The notes under the pieces: generated by a model
What the model saw: the letters and a program-made list of their open reading frames with translations, nothing else
Told to the model about the DNA's origin: nothing
Databases searched by the model: none
Translations under genes and position numbers: made by a program
In this document: positions 15,427 to 24,599 of the stretch, one piece after another
Layout: each line of letters begins with the position of its first letter
How positions within the stretch are numbered: position 1 is the stretch's first letter
Assembly (NCBI RefSeq): GCF_004104055.1
Contig: NZ_QOVJ01000004.1
Span: 124,001-188,000 of the forward strand
DNA: 64,000 nt
Direction: 5' to 3'
Source of the DNA: Leeuwenhoekiella aestuarii
GTDB lineage: Bacteria > Bacteroidota > Bacteroidia > Flavobacteriales > Flavobacteriaceae

Positions 15427-17897
15427 AATCTATATGTTGCTGTTGCTAAAAAGTTACGCGGCGCTCCCGGAAACAACCTGAGGTAATTTTGAGCCCCGAC
15501 CCAGTAGGTTTTATCGGTCAGATTCTTAACCGCCAGATTGAGCTGGATGTTGCTGTTTTTGGGTGTAAAATAGACCGCCAGATCCAGTAAGGTATAGGCC
15601 GGCGTTTTAAAACTGCGGTCATAAGTAGGTACTTTGTCCCCGGAATGTTGTGCGCCAACACCTATTCCCAGTCCGTGTAGTTTTGAAGTACTCAAAAAGT
15701 TATAACGCGTCCACAAAGTAGCGGTTGTAATCGGCGTATTTTGCTTACGGGCGCCGATAAGCGCCGGATCATTGTCTTCAATAATCTTTGCATCATTGTA
15801 GCTAAAGGAGGCATACACCTGCCAGTTGGGCAATAAATAACCGGTAACATCCATCTCAAATCCCCTACTGCGCTCTGCTCCACGCGTGACTAAAGAATCT
15901 GGAGCGGATGGGACATTCGCATTAAGCAACAGGTTTTTCTGATTTATTTCAAAGAGTGCCGTATTGATGTGGAGCTTATTTTTCAGCAGGGTGATTTTGG
16001 CACCTACCTCTTTTAAATCACTTTCTAAAGGCTTAAATCTACTGGCCGAATCGTCGGTACTGCCGTAAAAATTTGCAGTATTTGACATAATAGTTACTGT
16101 ATTCGATTGCGGTTGAAAGCCTTCCAGATAGGTTCCATACACATTGATCTGGTCATTAACGGTATAGGTTAGCCCTATACGCGGCAGCAGCGCCCTGTTG
16201 GTAAACGAAATTTCATCAACCTCACCCCGGTTGGTCACATCGCGGAACCATTCTTGTCTCAAACTGAATAAAAGATGGAAGCGCTTATACGTAAGCTGTT
16301 CCTGCAGATACGCCGCGTGGGTCTCGGTCAGTGCGGTAGGAAAAGCTGACCTTCCGTTAAAATTATAGTCGGTAAGGTTATTCAGGGTATTGTTAGGGTC
16401 TTCCAGATTGTAATGCGGCACATTAGGTCTGGGCAAGATCATCCCTTCGTAGGAATAGGTTTGATAGGCTGCGGCATTTGCAGGATCAAAAGCATTAGTT
16501 ACCGAACCGTCATTCAACAGATAGCCCCGTGCCTGATTTTGTCCGCCGCCTTCTAATTTTGCCCAGCTGTGCAGATCATACCCCACCAGCAATTTGTGTT
16601 TGAATGCACCGGTATTGAAGTCAAAATTAAAATAGCTATTGACATTGTCTACACTCCACGACTGCTGACGGTGTATAAAACGCATCGCGGCCAGGGTGGA
16701 TACAGGATTGTTATCGATATCAACTCCAAACCCATTTGTGGTGCGTCTTTCTTGTAAATCTTCTTTCCAGGTTTGCTTCATATAGGTCGTGGTAAAGCCT
16801 ATCTGATCGGTAAATTGATGCGTGAGATTTCCGGTGATGATAAATTGTTTGGAGTTGAAAAAGTCATTGGGCGCACCCAGATTCAAACTTATGGGGGTAC
16901 TGTTCAGATCGGTCACGCCGGCTTCGGCACCAAAAATAGGTTGACCGCGATCTAATTTCCCCTTCATATCGCTGTAGATCAGCTCGACGTTTATAGCGGT
17001 TTTTTCACTGGCTAAATAGGTAAACGAAGGCGATAATAACAACGAGGTATTATTGACGTTGTCGCGGTAGCTATTGGCTTCCACATAGGCACCGTTAAAA
17101 CGGTAAAGCAAGGTTTTATCCTCATTCAACGGACCCGTAAAGTCTACAGCGGCCATAATCGTGCTAAAACTTCCGGTGGTGAATTTAACCTCGTTACGCT
17201 CCACATCCAGTGGCTTTTTGGTTACCAGATTGATACTTCCGCCGGGATCTACGCTTGAAAAAGTAGCACTTGCCGGACCTTTTATAACTTCAACCCGCTC
17301 CACATTGGCCAGCAACGGCTGCAAAAAATAAAACTGGCGGGTACGCATTCCGTTAATCAGTTGCCCCTCTTCATTCTGACTGATCCCACGGATGGAATAT
17401 TGGTTGTAAAAACTGCTGGGCGAAACCCCACTCACGTTCTTCACAGCATCAGCGAGCTGTATGCCCTGCTGCTCGTCTATCAATTCTTTGGTCACCGTAC
17501 TTATCGCCTGCGGAATATCTTTATTCAAGGTTGAAGTACGCGTTGCGGAGAATGAATAATCACTGGTATAAGTTTGCGCTTTTCGGCCTACAAGTTCAAC
17601 CGCGTCGAGGGCAAAATTTTCAGCTTTAAGATAAATAGTAACAAAAGTAGAATCGGGATTGACCGTTGCTGTTTTATAGCCTAAATACGAAATTTCTAAG
17701 CTGCCGCTTCCATTTAAACGGAAGTTGCCCTCAAAATCGGTTACGGTACCTTGCTGGGTATTTTTGATTTGTACTGTGGCTCCCGGAATGGGAATATTTG
17801 TATCGGCATCTTTCACCTGCCCTTTAATTTGCTGCGCACTTGCTTCAGCAAAGACTAAAAAGCAAAAAGAAAATAGCAGTTGTTTTATGAAAATCAT
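15423..17897 (-). CDS. TonB-dependent siderophore-type receptor
   Basis: 824-aa outer-membrane receptor. Signal peptide (1-22, ends ASAQ), carboxypeptidase-regulatory-like domain (about 23-105), plug domain (about 118-230) with IPQAISTVT, QYSIRGI and VEVIKGPASATF as in ferric-siderophore receptors, then a beta-barrel ending in Phe (ATATYRF). Length is typical for this class plus the extra N-terminal domain. It lies 21 bp after the ABC ATPase and overlaps the first permease gene, so import across the outer membrane and ABC transport are encoded together. The ligand is not identifiable. Confidence 0.9.
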   Translation of the reverse strand: MIFIKQLLFSFCFLVFAEASAQQIKGQVKDADTNIPIPGATVQIKNTQQGTVTDFEGNFRLNGSGSLEISYLGYKTATVNPDSTFVTIYLKAENFALDAVELVGRKAQTYTSDYSFSATRTSTLNKDIPQAISTVTKELIDEQQGIQLADAVKNVSGVSPSSFYNQYSIRGISQNEEGQLINGMRTRQFYFLQPLLANVERVEVIKGPASATFSSVDPGGSINLVTKKPLDVERNEVKFTTGSFSTIMAAVDFTGPLNEDKTLLYRFNGAYVEANSYRDNVNNTSLLLSPSFTYLASEKTAINVELIYSDMKGKLDRGQPIFGAEAGVTDLNSTPISLNLGAPNDFFNSKQFIITGNLTHQFTDQIGFTTTYMKQTWKEDLQERRTTNGFGVDIDNNPVSTLAAMRFIHRQQSWSVDNVNSYFNFDFNTGAFKHKLLVGYDLHSWAKLEGGGQNQARGYLLNDGSVTNAFDPANAAAYQTYSYEGMILPRPNVPHYNLEDPNNTLNNLTDYNFNGRSAFPTALTETHAAYLQEQLTYKRFHLLFSLRQEWFRDVTNRGEVDEISFTNRALLPRIGLTYTVNDQINVYGTYLEGFQPQSNTVTIMSNTANFYGSTDDSASRFKPLESDLKEVGAKITLLKNKLHINTALFEINQKNLLLNANVPSAPDSLVTRGAERSRGFEMDVTGYLLPNWQVYASFSYNDAKIIEDNDPALIGARKQNTPITTATLWTRYNFLSTSKLHGLGIGVGAQHSGDKVPTYDRSFKTPAYTLLDLAVYFTPKNSNIQLNLAVKNLTDKTYWVGAQNYLRLFPGAPRNFLATATYRF

Positions 17898-17918
17898 TGT
17901 ATTGGAGTGTAGAAATTA

Positions 17919-18614
17919 TTAAACGGTTTGTAGGTAAAGTTCTTCGAGCTCGTTTGCAGAAATGTCAGCGGCTTTGATTTGCGAGACAAAGTCGCCCGAG
18001 CGCAATATGCCTATACTATGAGCCACCTGCTTTGCCCTGAAAATATCGTGTGTCGCCATCAGAATTGCCGTACCAGAGTCTGAGAGTTGCCTGATGATCT
18101 TCGTAAATTCATTAGAAGCTTTAGGATCCAGACCACTGGTAGGTTCGTCCAGAAACAAGGCTTTTGCATGTTTACTTATCGCTATTGCGATCCCAACCTT
18201 TTGACGCATCCCTTTAGAATAGCCCCCCAGACGCTTATTATGCGCCTCTTCCTGTAAACCGGTTTTGAGTAAAAACGCGATGAGTTCAGTCTTGCTGTAC
18301 TTAAAACCAGCCAGACTGGAGAAATACTCCAGATTTTCAATACCCGTAAGATTGGGATACAACATCACCGTTTCGGGGATATAGGCCAGGTAATTTTTAG
18401 ATTCCTGAGGATGATCCTGAACGTTAACTCCGTTAATTAGGGTATTCCCTGAAGTAGGTTCTATAAAGCCCAGAAAAAGATTAATGGTAGTACTCTTCCC
18501 GGCTCCGTTTTGCCCCAGCAAACAGCAGATTTCCCCAGGATTGATTTGCAGATTGAGGTTGTTTAATGCCAAATGCGAGCCGTACCTCTTAGTAAGGTTA
18601 AGTGCTTGAATCAT
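17919..18614 (-). CDS. ABC transporter ATP-binding protein
   Basis: 231-aa nucleotide-binding subunit. Walker A is GQNGAGKST (34-42, K40), the Q-loop region is YIPETVML, the signature is YSKGMRQ, Walker B is ALFLDEPTSGLD, and the switch His is in MATHD. This type (CcmA/NosF-like) pairs with ABC-2 permeases. It is the first gene of the five-gene run that continues with the TonB receptor, two DUF3526 permeases and the deacylase. The spacing to the receptor is 21 bp. Confidence 0.92.
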   Translation of the reverse strand: MIQALNLTKRYGSHLALNNLNLQINPGEICCLLGQNGAGKSTTINLFLGFIEPTSGNTLINGVNVQDHPQESKNYLAYIPETVMLYPNLTGIENLEYFSSLAGFKYSKTELIAFLLKTGLQEEAHNKRLGGYSKGMRQKVGIAIAISKHAKALFLDEPTSGLDPKASNEFTKIIRQLSDSGTAILMATHDIFRAKQVAHSIGILRSGDFVSQIKAADISANELEELYLQTV

Positions 18615-19002
18615 AAGTTTTATGTTTTATAGGTTGTAAGATTACAGACAGCAGCCGCTTCTGAGCAAAAGGCCTGAAGCAGCATAAACCCAAAGATTGA
18701 GCTCCTTGCAGTCTGATCAAATATTTTAAGTAAAAGGAAAAAGGAAGGATTTTAAACAGCACCTAAACCATAGGTGACATCACTCATTTTGTGATATCAA
18801 AACTCTTAGGTTGTATACAGGCTGCACTGTAAATTCAATAGTGTACGGACCAAAGCCTGTTCTATCAAAGGGCCGCTAGTAAATAATCAGGTGCAAAATT
18901 GCTTAAATCCTTAAACGAAAATGTACTGTACACTCCCAGACCTCAACCAAAGATTGAATGGTTTTCAGCAAAGCCGGAAATCAAAAAAAGACGTAACAGT
19001 AC
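18615..19002. other. Spacer between the small His/Cys-rich gene and the ABC operon
   Basis: 388 bp without a credible gene. It presumably contains the promoter of the ABC/TonB operon. AATCTTTG-like boxes on the minus strand miss the first T of the consensus, so I make no firm promoter call. Confidence 0.5.
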
Positions 19003-19320
19003 TTAGGAAACCACCGGAGGCGGCTTATTGAATAAATAGGAAAACTTTAAAAGCCTGAGGGCAGGTTCATTATAAACGTTATCAACTTCAACAGCCTGCA
19101 AGGCTTCAAAATGAATGTAATTATGCGTTAAAGCTTCTGGTGTCGTGGTCAGTGGAGTTCCCTGATCGCTGGCAACTACCATATGGCAGTACTTACAATC
19201 AACTACTTCCTGCTGATCTTCAAAAACGTGAACAAAGGTATGCACATTTAAAATCCGCAGGAGGGCAAATGCCGCCAAAAAGAAAATCGGGATAATATGT
19301 GCGTTACGCTTTTTGAACAT
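19003..19320 (-). CDS. Small His/Cys-rich membrane protein
   Basis: 105-aa protein with one N-terminal hydrophobic segment (about 9-25) and then an exported stretch rich in potential metal ligands: NVHTFVHVF, DCKYCH (CxxCH) and HNYIH. I recognise similar short, unnamed proteins in Bacteroidota near metal-related TonB receptor genes, but no assigned function. The pattern of paired His and CxxCH suggests metal or haem binding in the periplasm (inference). It is co-oriented with and upstream of the ABC/TonB operon, separated by 388 bp. Its promoter leaves essentially no 5' leader. Confidence 0.7.
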   Translation of the reverse strand: MFKKRNAHIIPIFFLAAFALLRILNVHTFVHVFEDQQEVVDCKYCHMVVASDQGTPLTTTPEALTHNYIHFEALQAVEVDNVYNEPALRLLKFSYLFNKPPPVVS

Positions 19321-19325
19321 TGCGG

Positions 19326-19356
19326 CAAATATACCCTTAGTTTAGTACAGACAAAA
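19326..19356 (-). promoter_or_regulatory. Strong Bacteroidota promoter, apparently leaderless
   Basis: On the minus strand TTTTG (19352-19356) is followed after 18 nt by TATATTTG (19326-19333), a full TAnnTTTG match. The ATG of the small His/Cys-rich gene starts only 5 nt after the -7 box, so transcription would begin at or next to the start codon. Confidence 0.75.
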
Positions 19357-19849
19357 GACTTTTTAAACCGAAAGTGCTGGTTTAGGTTTAAAAAAATATA
19401 AACTACTTGAAAGGTGCAGTTTACATAGTTGTTTATGGGTGTCTAAAATTTTAAGTATAGAAATATAACACATATACTTAGAATATCTTAAGAGGTTCTG
19501 TTGCTTTTAATTTCTAATTGAATAGCAATAATCAGTTTTAAATGTTAAAGTTTGCTTTTCTTACATTTCTCATCTTTAAGCAAACGGAGTTATACCTGAA
19601 GAATTGGAGCCACTGAGTTAAAACCAAACTAGCCCCTATGCGTAGTTAAAAGTCAGGGACCTAAGTAGTAATATCCATCCCCAGCCCTTCCTTCGAAGGA
19701 AGGAGTTTTATTAAAAATGACACCTTTTCTTACGAAGGAAATTTTGTATTTGCAAGACTTGAATCATTCTGCGAAGTGAAGCTAGTGAGCTTCTTCAATT
19801 AAAAGTTTAAAGATTTAGCAATACAAATAAACTAGGTATAATCATCAAA
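19357..19849. repeat. Spacer with degraded short dispersed repeats
   Basis: No gene. Segments 19586-19655 and 19675-19810 are diverged copies of the element seen at 11434-11510 and 11550-11630. Shared landmarks are CCCTTCCTTCGAAGGAAGG, GAATTTTGCA/TTT, a GGACTGAAGTTACTG-like segment and GAAGCGAAGCTAG. Confidence 0.55.
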
Positions 19850-22495
19850 TTAAAAGGTAAATTTTAAAGTGGCTAACACCTGCGATGGCCGTAATCGATA
19901 ACTACTTTGAACATAATAATATTGATTATTGTAGGCTTTGGTGAATGCATCAGTATTCAAGATATTTTGCCAATTGATGTTTAAATCCATTTTTGGCTTT
20001 GAGAATGTAAACTGATAGCCCAGGTTCACAAAATAATTATCCCCGTTTTCAGATAACGAATTTTCATAATATTCACCACTCACACTTAAATACTGATTTT
20101 CCTTTGGATAAAAATAAAGATCTATCATGTGTTGTTGTGTTTCTATTTGCTGAAAATCACGTTCTCCAAACCCAGAAGTATAAGTTGAACTCGTACCTGA
20201 ATAATTAGCAATTAGCCAACTCGAAATCTCAGCATCCACGCTTCCTCGAAGCGTAAAACTTCGAGTTTTAACCTCAGCCATCGTATTATTTAAAAGCTGT
20301 TGCCGCTTTAATAAATTATAGGAAGTATTCAGTTTGAATGTGGTCTTTAGTTTTCTAAAATACTTACTTCCACCTGCACTAAAGCTATGATTATCAAAAC
20401 TATTATCGCGAGCCACCGCTTCTAAAATTGTTCTTCCATTTTCACCTATATTAGAACTGTATAGCAAGTTATTTTCAGTAAAATTATAGGAATACGATGC
20501 ATCTAAAAATAATTGCTTTAACGGATTTCGGTAATTCAGTCCTCCACTATAATTTTGTTGCGTTTCTTCGGAAATTGGTGCGTTGTAACGGTTTAAATTT
20601 CGATAGCCATTCAGTAAAAAACCATAATATAGTTGCTGAAGTTTGCCAAAATCATAACTCAATCCTGCTGAAGCATTTGCATCCCAAAAAGCTGAAAGCT
20701 TTTTTTTTACATAAAAATAGGGTTCAAAAACCAGTCGATCTAAACCTCTTTGCTCTTCAAAATTCTCGTCCTCTAGCCGAAAACTCTTAAATTCAAGCGG
20801 CGTACTTAAACTTAAATTCCATGTTTCATCCTTACTTTCAAAACTAACAGCGTTTTTAAAATAAACCGAAGATTCTACAAATTGGTTTCTGTTTTTAAAA
20901 TCTGAATCTAAAACCTCCTCGCCATTTTCCAAAAAAATATCGGTGTCTAGTTGCTGATTTTGGATTGAAAATCCAAATTTTGGAGATAGGGTAAATTTGC
21001 CAAGCGCCTTGGTAAAACCTGCTGAATTATCAGTATATATTTTCTTTGATGAAACCAGTTGCCGAATTTCCCCATAAGGATCACCATCATTAAAAATAGC
21101 TTCAAATTGGCCTGGCTGCACTAAAAGATCCTGATTGGTTGCAGTAAAACCGGTATTGGAATCAAAAGTGATTAATTGTTTCCCTAAAGTTCTAAGCAGG
21201 CGTAGATCGTTTTTAATTCCAAAGAAAGGATTATCAAGCTGTTGTTTTATTTGTGCATCGGGACGATCGATAAAGCCGCGATTCGCATTCCAAAATCCAT
21301 TAAATTCTAATTGATTTTTCAGGTAATTTTTATCAGCATTGTTTTCAAAAGTGAGCTGTCCCTCCAGTTTGCTTACAAAAATAGCATTATTGGTATTTTC
21401 GATCACATCGATCGTATCTGTAGGTGTAAAGTATCGAGTTTGCGTACTCCCATCCTGCTGCTGATAATCATTTAGATAAGAAATATTCAGTTTTAGATCC
21501 AAATCCTCCTTAATATGCTGTAAAATATTTAGTGAACCTAAATGTATATTGTTATCCAACCAGCGTTCCGCTCGAAATGGAGGCTCTGATACATTCTGGA
21601 TCGAAAGCCAATCCGTTTTATCGATATCAAATTCGGACCCAGAATGTTTGATCGAAAAATTGCGAATCTCCCCCGAAACGTCGTTTCCGGTATTATTGCT
21701 TTGGTAGGTAACGATCGCCTGTCGCTTTTTGGTAAAAATCATAGGCGTCACATTTGTTTTCCAAAGCAAAGGCGCAGCACCCATACCAGCGGTAGCCGTT
21801 CCGCTTAGTGTTACATCCTTTTTCAGCTTGATATTTATAGAAGAACGCTCTGAAAACTCTAAACTATCCAAAACTTTTACGGGCTGATGGTTTTCCAGGA
21901 TCTCGACTTTAGAAACCGCCTCTACAGAAAGGTTATTATTTGCCAAACTGTATCTTCCCTCCAATAAGTTTAAACCTTCGATATAATAGTTCTGGATGGG
22001 CTCATTTTTATAATAAATCTGCCCGTTTGGCCGAATATCTATTCCTGGTAATTTCTTTAAAACATCAGCGATCACCCGGTCGTTTTTACCTTTAAAGGCT
22101 GCTACTGAAAAACTAAGCGTATCACCACGTTGCTGAATAATTTCAGATTTAACAAGCACTTCTTTTAAAGATTGTGAAGAAGGCGAAAGCTTAACATTTA
22201 GTGCCTGTGCTTCATTCCCGATTGTTTTCTTAAACGTTTCAAAACCCAGGTATGACACTTTCAAAAACAGAGAATCACGATCTGTTTCAACTGCTATTTT
22301 AAATTTTCCATCTACATCTGAAATAGCATAAGCTAATATCGAAGAAACAGAATCTTTACTGATCAATACTGTTGCTCCACTAAGTTTTTCATTTTGATGG
22401 TCAAAAACCTGTCCTGTAATTTCTTTTTGAGAATAACCCGTAAAAACGACGAATATCAATATTAGGAAAAGAAAAAACTGTTTAGAATTATTCAA
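19850..22495 (-). CDS. TonB-receptor-like outer-membrane protein with carboxypeptidase-regulatory domain
   Basis: 881-aa protein: signal peptide (1-22), carboxypeptidase-regulatory-like domain (about 24-110, ITGQVFDHQNEKLSGATV), plug-like segment (about 115-220, GDTLSFSVAAFKGKNDR, DVLKKLPGI) and a beta-barrel ending in Phe. This class lacks a typical TonB box and siderophore plug signature and usually sits beside a GLPGLI gene, as here (24 bp gap). Together they form a recurrent but functionally undefined Bacteroidota pair, possibly involved in peptide or metal uptake. Confidence 0.85.
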   Translation of the reverse strand: MNNSKQFFLFLILIFVVFTGYSQKEITGQVFDHQNEKLSGATVLISKDSVSSILAYAISDVDGKFKIAVETDRDSLFLKVSYLGFETFKKTIGNEAQALNVKLSPSSQSLKEVLVKSEIIQQRGDTLSFSVAAFKGKNDRVIADVLKKLPGIDIRPNGQIYYKNEPIQNYYIEGLNLLEGRYSLANNNLSVEAVSKVEILENHQPVKVLDSLEFSERSSINIKLKKDVTLSGTATAGMGAAPLLWKTNVTPMIFTKKRQAIVTYQSNNTGNDVSGEIRNFSIKHSGSEFDIDKTDWLSIQNVSEPPFRAERWLDNNIHLGSLNILQHIKEDLDLKLNISYLNDYQQQDGSTQTRYFTPTDTIDVIENTNNAIFVSKLEGQLTFENNADKNYLKNQLEFNGFWNANRGFIDRPDAQIKQQLDNPFFGIKNDLRLLRTLGKQLITFDSNTGFTATNQDLLVQPGQFEAIFNDGDPYGEIRQLVSSKKIYTDNSAGFTKALGKFTLSPKFGFSIQNQQLDTDIFLENGEEVLDSDFKNRNQFVESSVYFKNAVSFESKDETWNLSLSTPLEFKSFRLEDENFEEQRGLDRLVFEPYFYVKKKLSAFWDANASAGLSYDFGKLQQLYYGFLLNGYRNLNRYNAPISEETQQNYSGGLNYRNPLKQLFLDASYSYNFTENNLLYSSNIGENGRTILEAVARDNSFDNHSFSAGGSKYFRKLKTTFKLNTSYNLLKRQQLLNNTMAEVKTRSFTLRGSVDAEISSWLIANYSGTSSTYTSGFGERDFQQIETQQHMIDLYFYPKENQYLSVSGEYYENSLSENGDNYFVNLGYQFTFSKPKMDLNINWQNILNTDAFTKAYNNQYYYVQSSYRLRPSQVLATLKFTF

Positions 22496-22519
22496 TATTT
22501 TTTGATTGATGAGGATTTG

Positions 22520-23320
22520 TTATTGCTGAAGTTCAATAGGATTATTTCGCTCCTTATACTTTTTAGTGAGTTCTTTCTTTTGTTTAGCTTCATCCTCTTC
22601 GCTCCAACCAAATTTGACACCTGCCTTTTGCATGGTACCAATGGGATCTCGATTATAATCGTCCCGAACCTGATCAAGTTCTTCCTGAGAAACAGTTTTG
22701 TAGTTATCTAGATTCAATAGTTTCTTTATCGGTGTTTTTAACTCCTGAAATCCTGTTAAACTAAAATGATACTGATTTTTCAGGTCTGAAATCTCTACAA
22801 TGAGACCAGGTAAACCACTAAATTTATAAGGTCCGTCTAAAAATGGTAATTCCGGAGCAAACCAGGCTACATAATTTCTACCGGCAAAGGAGCCTAGACC
22901 CTTTTGAACGTTAAAACCTAATATCTCTTTATTTTCTGGCTGAATTTTCCAATCGATTGTTTTTAGATCTTGTATATATTTCAATTCATATTGGAATACC
23001 TTTTCAGCTAAAATAAGTTCATTCTCCTGATAATCTTTGAAGATCGTGTATTTAAAACTGGTCATTTGATTGTACTCATCCATCCTCATCATTACAGGAT
23101 TTGTCATATTCTCTAAAGAATCTTTAACCGCTTTACCCAAACTGGAATATCGCGAGTGGCCTTTGCCTAAATAAAGGACACCTGTTTCAGATTTTATGGA
23201 ATTTGTATCGGTAGAATCTTCCTGATATTCTAAACGATAAGTAGCTTTATACGTATAGGATTTTTGTGCCTGTAAATTCCCTAAACTAAGGAAAAGCAAA
23301 GCGATTATAAGTTTTCTCAT
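22520..23320 (-). CDS. GLPGLI family protein
   Basis: 266-aa exported protein (signal peptide 1-18, ends LQAQ) with the family-defining motif FSGLPGLIVEI at about 167-177 and the upstream block WFAPELPFLDGPYKF. GLPGLI proteins are Bacteroidota-specific and of unknown function, and they are normally encoded with a TonB-receptor-like partner, which follows here after 24 bp. The C-terminus is Lys/Glu-rich. Confidence 0.93.
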   Translation of the reverse strand: MRKLIIALLFLSLGNLQAQKSYTYKATYRLEYQEDSTDTNSIKSETGVLYLGKGHSRYSSLGKAVKDSLENMTNPVMMRMDEYNQMTSFKYTIFKDYQENELILAEKVFQYELKYIQDLKTIDWKIQPENKEILGFNVQKGLGSFAGRNYVAWFAPELPFLDGPYKFSGLPGLIVEISDLKNQYHFSLTGFQELKTPIKKLLNLDNYKTVSQEELDQVRDDYNRDPIGTMQKAGVKFGWSEEDEAKQKKELTKKYKERNNPIELQQ

Positions 23321-23512
23321 ATTTAAAGTTCTATAGAATTATTCTTTTTTGCCAATTCTGCTTGATGTTTTCTTGAATTATTTTTTTCTCATTGTCTTAC
23401 CGCCCTCACCAACAAGCTTATTGATTTGAATAATAGTTAGCAAGTTCTTCAAAACTATCAAGAAGGTACAGTTCAACAGTTACTCTAATATCTTAAGATC
23501 AAATCCAATTCA

Positions 23513-24049
23513 CTAATCCATTTGAACATAATTCAATTCAAAAGCCTGGTTATTCCTAATCGTAAATTTTCCACACCAGCCCAATCGTGTTTTTCTAAAC
23601 AGAATACAGCACGGAATAAAAAAAGTAGCTAGAACCAAGAAAAACATAAGTAGCGGAATTAATAAAACAATGGTATTTCTTGTAATATTCAAATATGCTC
23701 CTGTTCGCTCTTCTTCACCTATCTTCTCCTCTTGTTCCCTCTCAACTTCAGCATTAAAGCTTCCCTTTTTTTCAGAAATAAACTCTTTATAATCTTTAAA
23801 TGCTAAATACTTCAAAAGTCCCTTTACTACTTCGACCTGAGCTATATTGATATCTCCTGCCGTATTTTTTAGAGCCAGATTGTAATAGTTCCGCAAACTC
23901 TTTTCTCCTATTTGTATTCCAGATTGCTCATACAATGCTACCGAAATCTCTAAAGCACGAGCGCTCTTAGAAGGTTTCTTATTTCCTTTAAGCTCTTCTT
24001 CTTTTTCTGCACGTTCAAAAGCGTTTACAATAAGTTTTCTATGACTCAT
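23513..24049 (-). CDS. Unknown membrane protein with N-terminal helical domain
   Basis: 178-aa protein not recognised. The first 95 residues are helical and charged (ALEISVALYEQSGIQIGEKS, LRNYYNLAL), resembling a small cytosolic binding domain. A coiled-coil linker rich in Glu (about 100-118) and one membrane segment (about 127-150, LLIPLLMFFLVLATFFIPCC) follow. The short tail TRLGWCGKFTIRNNQ may be truncated relative to relatives, but I cannot compare. It is divergent from the lipoprotein/kinase operon. Confidence 0.6.
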   Translation of the reverse strand: MSHRKLIVNAFERAEKEEELKGNKKPSKSARALEISVALYEQSGIQIGEKSLRNYYNLALKNTAGDINIAQVEVVKGLLKYLAFKDYKEFISEKKGSFNAEVEREQEEKIGEEERTGAYLNITRNTIVLLIPLLMFFLVLATFFIPCCILFRKTRLGWCGKFTIRNNQAFELNYVQMD

Positions 24050-24408
24050 TTTTCAGTTTGAATTCCCTATTAAAATCACTAGAAACTTTCAGGATTTTCC
24101 TTTTCCAAAATATTTCCAGAAGCTTTCCTGTCCTCTTCCAACACCTGTATCAAAATCCCGGTTTATTTGCTGCATAAATCAATCAAACTCCTTGTGCATA
24201 GGGTATTAAAAGCTGCTTGATTTAAAAAAAGCTGTGTTAGTAGCTGTAGATCTTACGATTGAGAAGTAGTTAAACTGCTTCTACTACACAGTACTTCTCA
24301 CCCAAAGAGAGACGTCTCTTTCTTTTTAATGACGGAAAACTTCCGTCTGCAATCCTCTTTAAAAACAACAGACAGCCACAGGTATGTCTGACCCTAAAAA
24401 CATACAAA
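24050..24408. promoter_or_regulatory. Divergent intergenic region with a run of hairpins
   Basis: Four inverted repeats follow one another on the plus strand: GAGAAGTA/TACTTCTC (24261-24268, 24292-24299); AAAGAGA-GACG-TCTCTTT followed by CTTTTT (24304-24326), terminator-like; GACGGAA/TTCCGTC (24331-24347); and CAGACA/TGTCTG (24369-24390). They precede the small lipoprotein gene and may form a leader or attenuator. Confidence 0.5.
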
Positions 24409-24579
24409 ATGAAAAAAATACCTCTTATTAGCCTTACGGTTTTCCTTACTCTGAGTATTTATGCGTGTAATCCAGATAAGTTAGAAGAAGAATTATCCTC
24501 ACCACAAGCCTGTTGTGGCGAAATACCCCCTATGGTTCCGCCAATTCCAATTAAGGATAGCATACCGCCAAATAATTAA
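24409..24579 (+). CDS. Small proline-rich lipoprotein
   Basis: A 56-aa protein. The Lys-rich start and hydrophobic core lead to a lipobox LSIYAC with lipidated C20; a short acidic stretch (DKLEEEL), a Cys pair (QACCGE) and a Pro-rich tail (PPMVPPIP, SIPPNN) follow. It begins 21 bp upstream of the TPR kinase gene and is probably co-transcribed with it. It might be a periplasmic sensor accessory or simply a small envelope protein. No homologue recognised. Confidence 0.7.
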   Translation: MKKIPLISLTVFLTLSIYACNPDKLEEELSSPQACCGEIPPMVPPIPIKDSIPPNN

Positions 24580-24599
24580 TTTAATAGTATTTTTGAGGA

